Shown here piece by piece: positions 32,382-40,934 of a DNA stretch of 64,000 bases; position 1 is the stretch's first letter; every line of letters starts with the position of its first letter. A program made the translations under genes and the position numbers. The notes beneath the pieces were generated by a model that saw only the letters and a program-made list of their open reading frames with translations, was not told the DNA's origin and did not search any database. The stretch comes from an uncultured Dehalococcoidia bacterium (lineage in GTDB: Bacteria; Chloroflexota; Dehalococcoidia; Lucifugimonadales; UBA1127): NCBI GenBank assembly GCA_951812285.1, contig OX638292.1:740774-804773 (forward strand), read 5' to 3'.

Positions 32382-32852
32382 ATGGCAGCACAACAATCGT
32401 ATCTGACGCCCGAAGGGTTCGAGAAGCTCTCCAAGGAGCTTGACGTGCTGAAGACGGTGCGCCGCCGCGAGGTGGCGGACGAGCTGAAGCGCGCGTCCGA
32501 GGTCGGCGGGACGGTGGACAACGCGGAGTACGACGAGGCGAAGCGCGACCAGGCGACGGTCGAGGGCCGCATTTTCGACCTGGAGACGACGCTGAACAAC
32601 GCGGAGGTCATCCCCGGGCACGACACGCCGTCGGAGACGGTGACGGTGGGCTCGACGGTGGTGATACGGAACCCGGCGGGGAAGTCGGTGGAGTACACGA
32701 TCGTCGGGAGCATGGAGGCGGACCCGGCGCACGGGCGGATCTCGAACGAATCGCCGGTGGGGCGCGCGATGCTGGGCAAGCGTGTCGGCGAGGAGATCGA
32801 CGTGCACGCGCCGGGCGGCGAGCAGGTTTTTACTGTTGTGGAGATCCGGTAG
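32382..32852 (+). CDS. greA: Transcription elongation factor GreA
   Basis: Stimulates RNA polymerase to cleave backtracked transcripts. The N-terminal coiled coil starts YLTPEGFEKLSKELDVLKTVRRREVADELKRA and carries the acidic tip in GGTVDNAEYDEAKRDQ, where D and E coordinate the catalytic Mg2+. The C-terminal FKBP-like domain ends SPVGRAMLGKRVGEEIDV. It has 156 residues from ATG 32382; a TTG four codons upstream is an alternative start. Confidence 0.95.
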   Translation: MAAQQSYLTPEGFEKLSKELDVLKTVRRREVADELKRASEVGGTVDNAEYDEAKRDQATVEGRIFDLETTLNNAEVIPGHDTPSETVTVGSTVVIRNPAGKSVEYTIVGSMEADPAHGRISNESPVGRAMLGKRVGEEIDVHAPGGEQVFTVVEIR

Positions 32853-33229
32853 CTTCACTTCCGCGGCCCAATTCCTCTTTCAACTTGCAGTACTCTTGTG
32901 CGCTACAATTGTCGTGGTGCGCCTTGCGTGCGCTGGGGGACTCCCCCATCCCAACCCCGTATCGAGTACGGGGCAGGCTCTTCCCCCTGAGGGGGAAGGG
33001 GTTTGTAGCGGGGGCGGGAATGGCCTGCCGCGGGGTGCGTGGATTCCCGCTTTCGCGGGAACGACGGTAGTTGGAGGGGGAAGGGGTTTGTGGCGGGGGC
33101 GGGAATGGCCTGCCGCGGGGTGCGTGGGTTCCCGCTTTCGCGGGAATGACGGTAGTTGGAGGGGGAAGGGGTTTGTAGCGGGGGCGGCAATGGCGGTTAG
33201 GGCAGGGATGACGGATAGGACTGCATTTC
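32853..33229. repeat. Intergenic repeats with an 85-base tandem period
   Basis: No gene in 377 bases. From about 32985 a module containing GGGGTTTGTRGCGGGGGCGG and a TTCCCGC-TTTC-GCGGGAA hairpin repeats at exactly 85-base steps (33001, 33086, 33171). The left part (32939-33000) is a second copy of the CCCGTAT...TACGGGG and CCCCCTGAGGGGG elements seen near 23872-23920. Confidence 0.85.
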
Positions 33230-34879
33230 GTGACTGAACGGGACGAGTATTTTCTGATACGGGCGGAGAAGGTTGAGCGGCTGCGTGAGCAGGGGATCGA
33301 CCCGTTTCCGGCTCGGTATGGGCGGACGCATACGATTGCGGCGGCTCGGGCGCTGCTGGCGCGGTGGTCGGAGCGGGGGCGGCCGGCACGGGAGCGCTCG
33401 GTGAGCGTGACTGGGCGGGTGACGGGCGTGCGCAACATGGGGCGCGTCGCGTTCCTGGACCTTCGCGACGGGACGGGGTCGATGCAGGCGCAGTTCCGTC
33501 GCGACGTCATGGGCGGGGACTTCGAGCTGCTGAAGTCGTTGGACCTTGGGGACTTCCTCGGTGTTCGGGGGCGGTTAATCCATACGCGGACGGGGGAGCC
33601 GACGGTGGAGGCGCGGTCGGCGACGATGCTGGGGAAGGCGCTGCGGCCGCCGCCGGAGAAGTGGCACGGGCTGCAGGACGTGCAGCAGCGGCTGCGACAG
33701 CGGGAGGCGGACCTGATCTCGAACGACGAGGTGCGGGAGCGGTTCGTGCTGCGGAGCAAGCTGGTGGCGGCGATCCGGCGATTCATGGACGGGCGCGACT
33801 ACCTGGAGGTGGAGACACCCATCCTGCTGAACGTCGCGGCGGGGGCGAACGCGCGGCCATTCGTGACGCAGCACAACGCGCTGAGCCGGACGCTGTACCT
33901 GCGCATCGCGACGGAACTGCACTTGAAGCGGTGCATCATCGGCGGGCTGGACCGGGTGTACGAGATCGGGCGGATCTTCCGCAATGAGGGGCTCGACACG
34001 ACGCACAACCCGGAGTTCACGTCGATGGAGAGCTACGAGGCGTACGCGGACTACAACGACATCATGTCGCTGGTGGAGACGCTGGTGTCGAGCGTGGCGA
34101 CGGAGCTGCTGGGAACGACGGAGCTGGAGTACGGCGGCGAGGTCATCGACGTGAAGGCGCCGTGGCGACGGCTGGACCTGCGGGAGGCGATCCTGCGGTA
34201 CGCGGAGATCGACATCGACGCGCACCGGGACGCGGCGTCGCTGGCGGAGCAGATGCGGGCGATGGGCGTCGTGGTGACGCAGGAGGACAGCTGGGGACGG
34301 CTCGTCGACAAGCTGCTGGGGGACAAGGTGGAGCCGAACCTGGTGCAGCCGACGTTCCTCGTCGACTACCCGGTCGAGATGACGCCGCTGGCGAAGCGGA
34401 AGCCGGGGCGGGACGGGTACGTGGAGCGGTTCGAGGGGTACGTGGCGGGCATGGAGGTCTGCAACGCGTTCACGGAGCTGAACGACCCGATCGAGCAGCG
34501 GCGGCGGTTCGAGGAGCAGGAGGCGCTGCGGCTTGAGCACGCGCTGGAGGACTTCGACCGGCTGGACGAGGACTTCCTGACGGCGGTGGAGTACGGGATG
34601 CCACCGACGGGCGGGCTCGGCGTGGGGATCGACCGGCTGGCGATGCTGTTCAGCGGGCAGAGCACGGTGCGGGAGGTGGTGCTGTTCCCGCATTTGTCGT
34701 TGTCGCAGGACGAGGTGTTCCGGGCGGTGGACTTGGCGATACGGGACATCTTGCGCGGGTCGTCCGGGGAGTCCGGAGACGCGCTTGCTCGTATGGTGCG
34801 CGTGTCGTTGTCCGAAGAGGTTAACTCGCGGATCACGGACGGCGAGTTGCTGCGAAGGATTGAGATTGCCGGCAGGTGA
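33230..34879 (+). CDS. lysS: Lysyl-tRNA synthetase, class II
   Basis: Charges tRNA-Lys. The N-terminal OB fold (about 55-150) contains GRVTGVRNMGRVAFLDLRDGTGSMQ. The class II catalytic core has motif 2 FRNEGLDTTHNPEFTSMESY and motif 3 GLGVGIDRLAMLFSG. The C-terminus extends some 45 residues beyond the usual end after motif 3 (LARMVRVSLSEEVNSRITDGELL), a tail of unknown role. GTG start without a clear Shine-Dalgarno, possibly leaderless. Length 549 residues. Confidence 0.95.
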   Translation: MTERDEYFLIRAEKVERLREQGIDPFPARYGRTHTIAAARALLARWSERGRPARERSVSVTGRVTGVRNMGRVAFLDLRDGTGSMQAQFRRDVMGGDFELLKSLDLGDFLGVRGRLIHTRTGEPTVEARSATMLGKALRPPPEKWHGLQDVQQRLRQREADLISNDEVRERFVLRSKLVAAIRRFMDGRDYLEVETPILLNVAAGANARPFVTQHNALSRTLYLRIATELHLKRCIIGGLDRVYEIGRIFRNEGLDTTHNPEFTSMESYEAYADYNDIMSLVETLVSSVATELLGTTELEYGGEVIDVKAPWRRLDLREAILRYAEIDIDAHRDAASLAEQMRAMGVVVTQEDSWGRLVDKLLGDKVEPNLVQPTFLVDYPVEMTPLAKRKPGRDGYVERFEGYVAGMEVCNAFTELNDPIEQRRRFEEQEALRLEHALEDFDRLDEDFLTAVEYGMPPTGGLGVGIDRLAMLFSGQSTVREVVLFPHLSLSQDEVFRAVDLAIRDILRGSSGESGDALARMVRVSLSEEVNSRITDGELLRRIEIAGR

Positions 34880-35196
34880 CGCTGCCCCTCCCCTGGATTC
34901 CGGCTTCCGCCGGAATGGAGGTGGGGGGTGAGGCCAATCGTTGGCGGCGGGCGACCACAAGGGTCGCCCCTACATTTGCCGGGCAGTTGGGAGTCGCGTT
35001 TGTCGGGGTTCCTGCCTCCGCAGGAACGACGGAGGTTCCCGCTGGCGCGGGACGGGCGATTCGCGAATCGCCCCTACGAACCCCGGGGCAGTAGGGAGTC
35101 GTGTTTGTCGGGGTTCCCCTGCCTTCGCAGGGGCAGGCTCTGCCTCCGCAGGAACGACGGGGGGTGGCAGGGGTAGGCGATGGATGCGGGTTCAGG
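34880..35196. repeat. Intergenic repeats between lysS and rpsT
   Basis: No gene. Several hairpins of the TTCCxGC/GCxGGAA family occur (near 34898, 35010, 35112 and 35143), plus the second copy of the 20-base palindrome GGGCGATTCGCGAATCGCCC at 35054-35073. Confidence 0.75.
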
Positions 35197-35202
35197 TATA
35201 CT
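35174..35202 (+). promoter_or_regulatory. Promoter candidate for rpsT
   Basis: TATACT (35197-35202) with a weak TAGGCG -35 (35174-35179) at 17-base spacing, 30 bases before the GTG start. A GGAGG Shine-Dalgarno follows at 35219. Confidence 0.45.
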
Positions 35203-35232
35203 GTCGTGCAGCACTATTGGAGGACTTGAAAC

Positions 35233-35493
35233 GTGCCCAGTGAACGGTCTGCTCGAGTAACGGAGAAGCGGTCCCTGCGAAACCGGTCGGTGAGGCGGAG
35301 CCTGCGGACGTCGAGGACGAAGGCGGCGCGCGCGCTCAGCGGCGGGGACGCGGAGACGGCGCAGCAGGCTGTCCACAGTACGCTCCGCGACATCGACGTG
35401 GCCGCTCGGAAGGGCGTCATTCACGCGAACAAGGCCGCCCGCACGAAGTCGAGGCTCGCCCGGAAGCTCAACGCCGCGCAAGCCGACGCCTAG
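35233..35493 (+). CDS. rpsT: 30S ribosomal protein S20
   Basis: Primary 16S rRNA-binding protein of the small subunit. It has 86 residues, highly basic and helical, with the family pattern KRSLRNRSVRRSLRTSRTKA, then a central VHSTLRDIDVAARKGVIHANKAARTKSRLARKLN. GTG start with GGAGG 10 bases upstream. Its position between lysS and a Nudix-like gene is unremarkable. Confidence 0.95.
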   Translation: MPSERSARVTEKRSLRNRSVRRSLRTSRTKAARALSGGDAETAQQAVHSTLRDIDVAARKGVIHANKAARTKSRLARKLNAAQADA

Positions 35494-35513
35494 GCCCTCC
35501 CCGGGCCGCTCCC

Positions 35514-35951
35514 ATGAGCACTGTCAGGGCAATAGCCGTCGTCATCAGCGCACCCCACGACGTGAACCTTGTCCTATCCGTGCGCCGTCCAGAGGATGAC
35601 GATGACCTCCCCGGAGTCTGGGGACTGCCCGCAACGACCGTGCGCAAGGGTGAGGCCGACTGGGATGCGGCGCAGCGGCTGGGCGAGACGAAGCTCGGCA
35701 GCGCGGTGACGCTCAGGAACCTTCTCTCCGACGGGACGCAAAACCAACCCGACAACAAGCTCTACATGCGGCTGTACTCCGCAGTCATGGACACCCCCGA
35801 GCCCTCGCTGCAATCGAGCGCGGGGGAGGACGGCGCAACCTACTACGCCGACTGGCGCTGGGCGCCGATGTCGTCGCTGGTGGAGGGCGCCGAGCGCGGG
35901 TCGCTGTGCTGCGCGCTGGCACTGCGGTCCCACGGGGCGCGGGCACGGTGA
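35514..35951 (+). CDS. Degenerate Nudix-fold protein
   Basis: 145 residues. The fold markers of Nudix hydrolases are visible (VVISAPHDVNLVLSVRRP and DLPGVWGLPATTVRKGE), but the Nudix box GX5EX7REUXEEXGU is broken: the catalytic helix reads RLGETKLG, without the paired Glu that bind Mg2+. It is probably not a pyrophosphohydrolase and may bind a nucleotide instead. thiI begins 6 bases after its stop, so it may have a role linked to tRNA or thiamine sulfur transfer; that is inference. Confidence 0.7.
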   Translation: MSTVRAIAVVISAPHDVNLVLSVRRPEDDDDLPGVWGLPATTVRKGEADWDAAQRLGETKLGSAVTLRNLLSDGTQNQPDNKLYMRLYSAVMDTPEPSLQSSAGEDGATYYADWRWAPMSSLVEGAERGSLCCALALRSHGARAR

Positions 35952-35956
35952 CGGGC

Positions 35957-37171
35957 ATGGAACAGCACGTCCTGGTCCGCTTCTACCACGAGATCGCCCT
36001 GAAGGGGGGCAACCGGCCGTGGTTCCTGAAGCACATGGGCGCGAACCTTCGGCGCGCGCTGGCAGGGACGGGCGTCGGGCGGATCCGGTGGAACGCGATG
36101 ATGGCGAGCTTCCCGCTGCGTGACGAGGAGCAGTGGGAGCTGGTGCGCGAGAGGCTCGAGGAGCTCATCGGCGTGGAGCGGTTCTCGCGGGCAGTGAGCG
36201 TCAAGCCGACGATGGAGGCGATGAAGGAAGCGATGCCGGGGTTGCTGGAGGGCAAGTCGGCGGCGTCGTTCCGGATTGCGGCGCGGCGAGCGGACAAGCG
36301 GTTCCCGATGACCTCGCCGGAGATCAACCACGCGCTTGGCCGGCACGTGCAGGAGCTGACGGGGTGGCCCGTCGACCTGAAGCAGGCGGAACTGACGCTG
36401 TACGTGCAAACGACGGAGCGCGAGGCGCTGCTCTCGGCCGAGAGCCTGCCGGGGCCCGGCGGGATGCCGGTGGGCGTCGGCGGGCACGTGGCGGCGCTGC
36501 TGTCGGGGGGGATCGACTCGCCGGTGGCGGCGTACCAGATGATGCGGCGCGGGTGCAAGGTCACCTTCGTACACTTCCACAGCTTCCCGCTGGTCGAGGG
36601 GACGTCGCGGGAGAAGGCGGAGGAGCTGGTGGAGCTGCTGACGCACTACCAGCAGAGCTCGCGGCTGCTGCTGGTGCCCTTCGCGGCGGCGCAGCAGCGG
36701 ATCATCGTGACGGTGCCGCCGGCGTACCGGGTGGCGGTGTACCGGCGGTTCATGGTGCGGATCGCGGAGGCGCTGGCGGTGAAGCACGGCGCTGCGGCGC
36801 TGGTGACGGGGGACAGCCTGGGGCAGGTGAGCTCGCAGACGCTGGAGAACCTGACGACGATCGGCGCGGCGGCGGAGCGGCTGCCACTGTTCCGGCCGCT
36901 GCTCACGATGGACAAGGGCGAGATCGTCGACATTGCGCGGCCGCTGGGGACGTTCCCGATCTCGATCATCCCGGACCAGGACTGCTGCTCGCTGTTCGTG
37001 CCGAAGCACCCGGTGATCAAGAGCCGCATCCAGGACGTCGAGCGGATGGAGGCGGAGCTGCCGGTGCAGGAGCTGGTCGAGCAGGCGCTGGAGGCGGTCG
37101 AGGAGCGGGTGTACCACTGGCCGCCGGCGCCAGCGAATCGCGAGGCCGGCGAAGCTGCGACGGCTGGATGA
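35957..37171 (+). CDS. thiI: tRNA 4-thiouridine synthetase
   Basis: Adenylates U8 of tRNA for sulfur transfer and can also serve thiamine synthesis. It has 404 residues from ATG 35957. An NFLD/THUMP region covers about 1-165 (VRFYHEIALKGGNRPWF, then FRIAARRADKRFPMTSPEINHALG). The PP-loop ATPase follows with ALLSGGIDSPVAAYQMMRRG, and it ends with DQDCCSLFVPKHP. There is no C-terminal rhodanese domain, so it belongs to the short Bacillus-type class that needs a separate sulfur donor. Confidence 0.95.
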   Translation: MEQHVLVRFYHEIALKGGNRPWFLKHMGANLRRALAGTGVGRIRWNAMMASFPLRDEEQWELVRERLEELIGVERFSRAVSVKPTMEAMKEAMPGLLEGKSAASFRIAARRADKRFPMTSPEINHALGRHVQELTGWPVDLKQAELTLYVQTTEREALLSAESLPGPGGMPVGVGGHVAALLSGGIDSPVAAYQMMRRGCKVTFVHFHSFPLVEGTSREKAEELVELLTHYQQSSRLLLVPFAAAQQRIIVTVPPAYRVAVYRRFMVRIAEALAVKHGAAALVTGDSLGQVSSQTLENLTTIGAAAERLPLFRPLLTMDKGEIVDIARPLGTFPISIIPDQDCCSLFVPKHPVIKSRIQDVERMEAELPVQELVEQALEAVEERVYHWPPAPANREAGEAATAG

Positions 37172-37218
37172 GTCGTCACAGAGGCGAACAAATCAGCGAA
37201 ATTGCCCCCTCTTGCCCC

Positions 37219-37248
37219 TTGACACAGCTACGCAGGGGTCAATAGGAT
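37219..37248 (+). promoter_or_regulatory. lexA promoter
   Basis: A perfect TTGACA (37219-37224) and TAGGAT (37243-37248, 4 of 6) are spaced 18 bases apart, with transcription expected to start near 37255, inside the LexA box that follows. Confidence 0.75.
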
Positions 37249-37253
37249 AGAAG

Positions 37254-37267
37254 CGAACATTCGTTTG
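37254..37267 (+). promoter_or_regulatory. LexA operator (SOS box)
   Basis: CGAACATTCGTTTG is an almost perfect inverted repeat (CGAAC-N4-GTTTG) matching the Gram-positive-type SOS consensus CGAAC-N4-GTTC. It lies just after the -10 box and 25 bases before the lexA ATG, so bound LexA would block its own promoter. Confidence 0.8.
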
Positions 37268-37292
37268 TATACATAAATCCAGGGAGGCTGGC

Positions 37293-37949
37293 ATGGCGCC
37301 ATCGAACGGTAAACTGTCCGAGCGACAGAACAAGATGCTGGAGTTCATTTCCGACTTTGTAAAGGAGCATCCGTACCCGCCCTCGGTTCGCGAAATCCAG
37401 GTTGGCTGCAGCATCAGCTCCACCTCCGTGGTGGACTACAACCTGCACATCCTGCGGCGCGAGGGGTACATCAAGCGGTCGCCGGACATCTCGCGGGGGA
37501 TACAGCTCCTGGACAAGGACACGGGCCGCGCGATGGGGCACCCGAACGCCGTCTCGGTGCCGGTCTTCGGCGCGATTGCGGCGGGGGAGCCGCTGATGGC
37601 GTTCCCGGATGCGTCGGAGGCGGAGGAGACGCTGGAGTTGCCGTCGTCGATGCTGCCGGCGCGGACGGACGGCATCTACGCGCTGCGGGTGAAGGGGCAG
37701 TCGATGATCGAGGACCTGATCGACGACGGGGACGTCGTGCTTTTCCAGCGACGGCAGACGGCGAGCCCGGGCGAGATGGTGGCCGCGTGGCTGAAGGAGC
37801 GGGGGGAGGCGACGCTGAAGCGGTATTACCCCGAGGGCGCTCGCATCCGGCTGCAGCCAGCGAACTCGGCGATGTCGCCGATCTACGAGGACGCGGACAA
37901 CGTGGAGGTCCAGGGCGTCGTGGTGGGCGTCATCCGGATGTTCCGGTAG
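37293..37949 (+). CDS. lexA: SOS repressor LexA
   Basis: Represses DNA-damage genes and self-cleaves when stimulated by RecA filaments. It has 218 residues. The N-terminal winged helix (LSERQNKMLEFISDF to SVREIQVGCSISSTSVVDYNLHIL) is followed by the S24 peptidase. The cleavage site is A97-G98 in GAIAAGEP; the catalytic Ser137 lies in VKGQSMIEDLIDDGD and Lys176 in EATLKRYY. ATG 37293 has GGGAGG upstream. Autoregulation is supported by the operator at 37254-37267. Confidence 0.96.
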   Translation: MAPSNGKLSERQNKMLEFISDFVKEHPYPPSVREIQVGCSISSTSVVDYNLHILRREGYIKRSPDISRGIQLLDKDTGRAMGHPNAVSVPVFGAIAAGEPLMAFPDASEAEETLELPSSMLPARTDGIYALRVKGQSMIEDLIDDGDVVLFQRRQTASPGEMVAAWLKERGEATLKRYYPEGARIRLQPANSAMSPIYEDADNVEVQGVVVGVIRMFR

Positions 37950-37979
37950 CCCCGACACCAAAACCAAGCAAGGAAATGA

Positions 37980-38007
37980 GAACGCCGCTCCATTTGGAGC
38001 GGCGTTC
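37980..38007. terminator. Bidirectional terminator between lexA and trxB
   Basis: A perfect 12-pair stem (37980-37991 with 37996-38007) closes the tetraloop ATTT. It lies 30 bases after the lexA stop and 25 bases after the converging trxB stop, so it can serve both. Confidence 0.8.
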
Positions 38008-38032
38008 CTGCGTCTCGAGGTTGGGTGGTGTG

Positions 38033-38953
38033 CTAGCCCTCGGTGATGTAGCGGTAGGCGGAGAGGGCCGCGGTGATGCCGTCGCCGACGGAGGTGCCGA
38101 GCTGGCGGTCGGAGAACTGGCGGATGTCGCCGGCGGCAAAGACGCCGGGGACATCGGTCTGCATGCGGATGTCGGTGATGACATGACCGCCGTTGTCGAG
38201 CGGCACCTTGCCCTGGAGGAAGCCGGAGTTGGGGTGGAAGCCGATGTAGATGAAGACGGCGGCGGTGGGGTACTCGTACTCCTCGCCGCTCTTTACGTCC
38301 TCGAGAAGCACGCGGTCAACGCCGCCGTTGCCGCGGATTTCCTTGACGACGTGGGAGAACTTGAAGTTGAAGTTGTCAGTCGCGAAAGCACGCTCCTGCA
38401 GCACCTTGGTGGCCCGGAGTTCGTCACGGCGGTGGACAAGGGTGAGGCTGCGGACGATGCGGCTGAGGTACATGCCCTCGTCGATGGCGGCGTCGCCACC
38501 GCCGACGACGACGGTGTCCTCGCCGGCGAAGAAGTTGCCGTCGCAGGTGGCGCAGTAGGTGACGCCGCGGCCGGCGAACTCGTCCTCGCCGGGGACGCCG
38601 AGCTTGTTGTGGGCGCCGCCGGCGGTGACGATGATGGTCTTCGCCGTGTACTCGCGCTCCTCACCGACGACGACCTTGACGTCTTCGTCGACGTGGAGGT
38701 CGATGACGGTGTCGAAGGCGAAGAGGGTGCCGGTGTTTTCGGCCTGCTTGTGCATCGCCACACCGATATCGGGGCCGAGGACGCCGTCGGGGAACCCGGG
38801 GTAGTTCTCAATGTCGGAGGTGTTGAGGATCTGGCCGCCGGGGGCAAGCTGCTCGACGATGAGCGTCTTAAGCTGCGCTCGCGTGGCGTAGATCGCGGCG
38901 CTCAGGCCGGCGGCGCCTCCGCCAATGATTATGACATCGTACTCTGCTTCCAT
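38033..38953 (-). CDS. trxB: Thioredoxin reductase
   Basis: FAD/NADPH disulfide reductase that recharges thioredoxin. It has 306 residues. FAD-binding GGGAAGLSAAIYATRA is at the N-terminus, the redox pair is C134-A-T-C137, the NADPH-binding segment is VVGGGDAAIDEGMYLSR, and the C-terminal FAD motif is VFAAGDIRQFSDRQLGTSVGDG. It could supply electrons to thioredoxin-fold proteins such as the FrnE-like protein; that link is inference. Confidence 0.95.
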   Translation of the reverse strand: MEAEYDVIIIGGGAAGLSAAIYATRAQLKTLIVEQLAPGGQILNTSDIENYPGFPDGVLGPDIGVAMHKQAENTGTLFAFDTVIDLHVDEDVKVVVGEEREYTAKTIIVTAGGAHNKLGVPGEDEFAGRGVTYCATCDGNFFAGEDTVVVGGGDAAIDEGMYLSRIVRSLTLVHRRDELRATKVLQERAFATDNFNFKFSHVVKEIRGNGGVDRVLLEDVKSGEEYEYPTAAVFIYIGFHPNSGFLQGKVPLDNGGHVITDIRMQTDVPGVFAAGDIRQFSDRQLGTSVGDGITAALSAYRYITEG

Positions 38954-39051
38954 AGTCCACCCTGCTGTTGAATTGTTCTAATTCCATTGTAGCCCAGCAA
39001 CCGGGAGAGGGGTAGATTCGGTCGCGCAGTCTATTCTGATTTAATCGCTTG

Positions 39052-39079
39052 TTAACATATTGCACAGTTGTGTTAATAT
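39052..39079 (+). promoter_or_regulatory. pstB promoter with an overlapping TTAACA palindrome
   Basis: TTAACA (39052-39057) and TAATAT (39074-39079) at 16-base spacing form a good promoter about 150 bases before pstB. TTAACA is also the left half of an inverted repeat with TGTTAA (39071-39076), spacer 13. TTAACA is the half-site of Gram-positive PhoP boxes (direct repeats there), so phosphate control of this operon is possible but unproven. Confidence 0.45.
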
Positions 39080-39229
39080 TACGAGCTAACTGCTAATCCT
39101 TACTTGATTGTCTTAAGGATAGCGGTTCCCTACCATGGCCCTAGCCGGCCGCATCGCACTTCCCCGAACTCCGAGGTTGTGCAGCATTTCAATACGCGCC
39201 AGCTAGCGAGACAGCCGAGGAGGGGTGCG

Positions 39230-40003
39230 TTGGAGCAGCAAAACGTCGTCCTGGAAGTACGGGACCTCAGGGTCTTCTACGGCTCCTTCAACGCGCTGCG
39301 CGACATCAGCATGGAGATCCCGCGATACCAGGTGACGGCGCTCATAGGGCCGTCAGGGTGCGGGAAGAGCACGTTCCTACGCTGCTTCAACCGGATGAAC
39401 GACCTGATAGCGGGCTCGTCGGTGCAGGGGCAGGTCCTGTACCGGGGCAACGACATCTACGCGCCGACGGTGGACGCGACGCGGATCCGGTCGGAAATCG
39501 GCATGGTCTTTCAGAAGCCCAACCCGTTTCCAAAGACCATCTACGAGAACGTGGCATTCGGCCTGAAGATCAACGGGTACCAGGGGAATATGGGAGAGGC
39601 GGTCGAGCGGTCGCTGCGGCGCGCGGCGCTGTGGGACGAGGTCAAGGACCGGCTCAACAAGAGCGCCTTCCAGCTCTCGGGCGGACAGCAGCAGCGGCTC
39701 TGCATCGCGCGGGCGCTGGCGGTGGAGCCGGAGGTCATCCTGATGGACGAGCCCGCGTCGGCGCTCGACCCGATCGCGACGCTGGCGATCGAGGAGCTGA
39801 TCCGGGAGCTGTGCGTCGAGGTGTCGATCGTCATCGTGACGCACAACATGCAGCAGGCGGCGCGGGTGTCGGACCAGACGGCCTTCCTGATGATGGGCGG
39901 TGACCGCGCCGGCTACCTGGTTGAGTACGGCGACACCAAAGAGATGTTCACCAACCCGAGGAACGAGCGCACAGAGGCGTACATAACGGGACGGTTCAGC
40001 TAG
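39230..40003 (+). CDS. pstB: Phosphate ABC transporter ATPase
   Basis: ATPase of the high-affinity phosphate importer, 257 residues from TTG 39230, chosen because GAGGAGGGG lies at proper spacing and [18 protein letters not shown] matches the family N-terminus. Motifs: Walker [20 protein letters not shown], the PstB-specific [18 protein letters not shown], signature LSGGQQQR, Walker [14 protein letters not shown], and [11 protein letters not shown]. phoU follows 14 bases later. No pstS, pstC or pstA lies beside it, which is unusual. Confidence 0.94.
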   Translation: MEQQNVVLEVRDLRVFYGSFNALRDISMEIPRYQVTALIGPSGCGKSTFLRCFNRMNDLIAGSSVQGQVLYRGNDIYAPTVDATRIRSEIGMVFQKPNPFPKTIYENVAFGLKINGYQGNMGEAVERSLRRAALWDEVKDRLNKSAFQLSGGQQQRLCIARALAVEPEVILMDEPASALDPIATLAIEELIRELCVEVSIVIVTHNMQQAARVSDQTAFLMMGGDRAGYLVEYGDTKEMFTNPRNERTEAYITGRFS

Positions 40004-40017
40004 CCAAGGAGGCGGCG

Positions 40018-40683
40018 ATGGCACGTGCAAGCTTCGACATACACCTGCATCACCTGCTGGACGAGCTCATGCAACTGGGCGGCATGGTGGAGAAGGCCAT
40101 CGCCACGTCTCTCCAGGCGCTGAAGGACCGCGACCTGAAGACCTCCGAGCGGGTCATCAAGGAGGACGACTTCATCGACCAGAAACGCTGGGAGATGGAG
40201 GAGCGTTGCCTGGAGCTGATGGCGACGCAGCAGCCGATGGCCGTCGACCTGCGGGTCCTTGTGACGATCCTGCACATCTCCGTGGAGCTGGAGCGGATGG
40301 GGGACTACGCTGAGGGCATCGGAAAGATCAGCCTTTTGATGGGCGACGAGCCGCCGCTCAAGCCGCTGGTCGACATCCCGCTGATGGCGGAGAAGGCGAG
40401 CGACATGCTGAAAGGGAGCCTCGACGCGCTGGTGCGGCGCGACACGACCGAGGCGCTCGCGGTGTGCAACAAGGACGACGAGGTCGACGAGCTGTACGAC
40501 GTCGTGTACCGCGACCTGATCGAGCTGATGATCCAGGACCCGGCGAACGTGCAGCGGGCGACGTATCTGCTGTGGGTGGCGCACGACCTGGAGCGCATCG
40601 CGGACCGGGCCACGAACATCGCGGAGCGGGTGGTGTTCATGGTCACGGGCAAATTGACGGAGCTCAACGTCTCCAAGTACTAG
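40018..40683 (+). CDS. phoU: Phosphate signalling protein PhoU
   Basis: Negative regulator linking the Pst transporter to the phosphate two-component system. It has 221 residues and is all helical, with two repeated three-helix PhoU domains. It shows the metal-binding E-x3-D patterns in VELERMGDYAEGIGKI and HDLERIADRATNIAERVVF. AAGGAGG lies 5 bases before the ATG. It is directly downstream of pstB and followed by a terminator hairpin. Confidence 0.95.
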   Translation: MARASFDIHLHHLLDELMQLGGMVEKAIATSLQALKDRDLKTSERVIKEDDFIDQKRWEMEERCLELMATQQPMAVDLRVLVTILHISVELERMGDYAEGIGKISLLMGDEPPLKPLVDIPLMAEKASDMLKGSLDALVRRDTTEALAVCNKDDEVDELYDVVYRDLIELMIQDPANVQRATYLLWVAHDLERIADRATNIAERVVFMVTGKLTELNVSKY

Positions 40684-40691
40684 TCGCCGCG

Positions 40692-40739
40692 GCGCCCGTT
40701 CACTCCGAGAAGCAATGCACTCCCGGGGCGAACGGGCGC
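40692..40739 (+). terminator. Hairpin after phoU
   Basis: GCGCCCGTTC (40692-40701) pairs with GAACGGGCGC (40730-40739) around a 28-base loop and is followed by GTATTGCTCT. It probably ends the pstB-phoU transcript. Confidence 0.5.
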
Positions 40740-40934
40740 GTATTGCTCTCCGGTAACTTCCGCACTGACTGAACTACTGCCGTGTGCGCCATTCCTTGTT
40801 CCTCTGGTGTACACTTACTCCATAACTGTGTGCTGGCCATCATGACATCGTCATTGGCGTCAGACGTGCCGACGACAGTGCGGTTGACAGCTATAAATGT
40901 ATGGCGAGTGAATCATTAGCGGGAGAGTAAGGCG

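Noticed and set aside
40883..40888. TTGACA upstream of the DUF47 gene as a promoter
   Set aside because: No acceptable -10 hexamer follows at 16-19 bases; the nearby TATAAA is too close.
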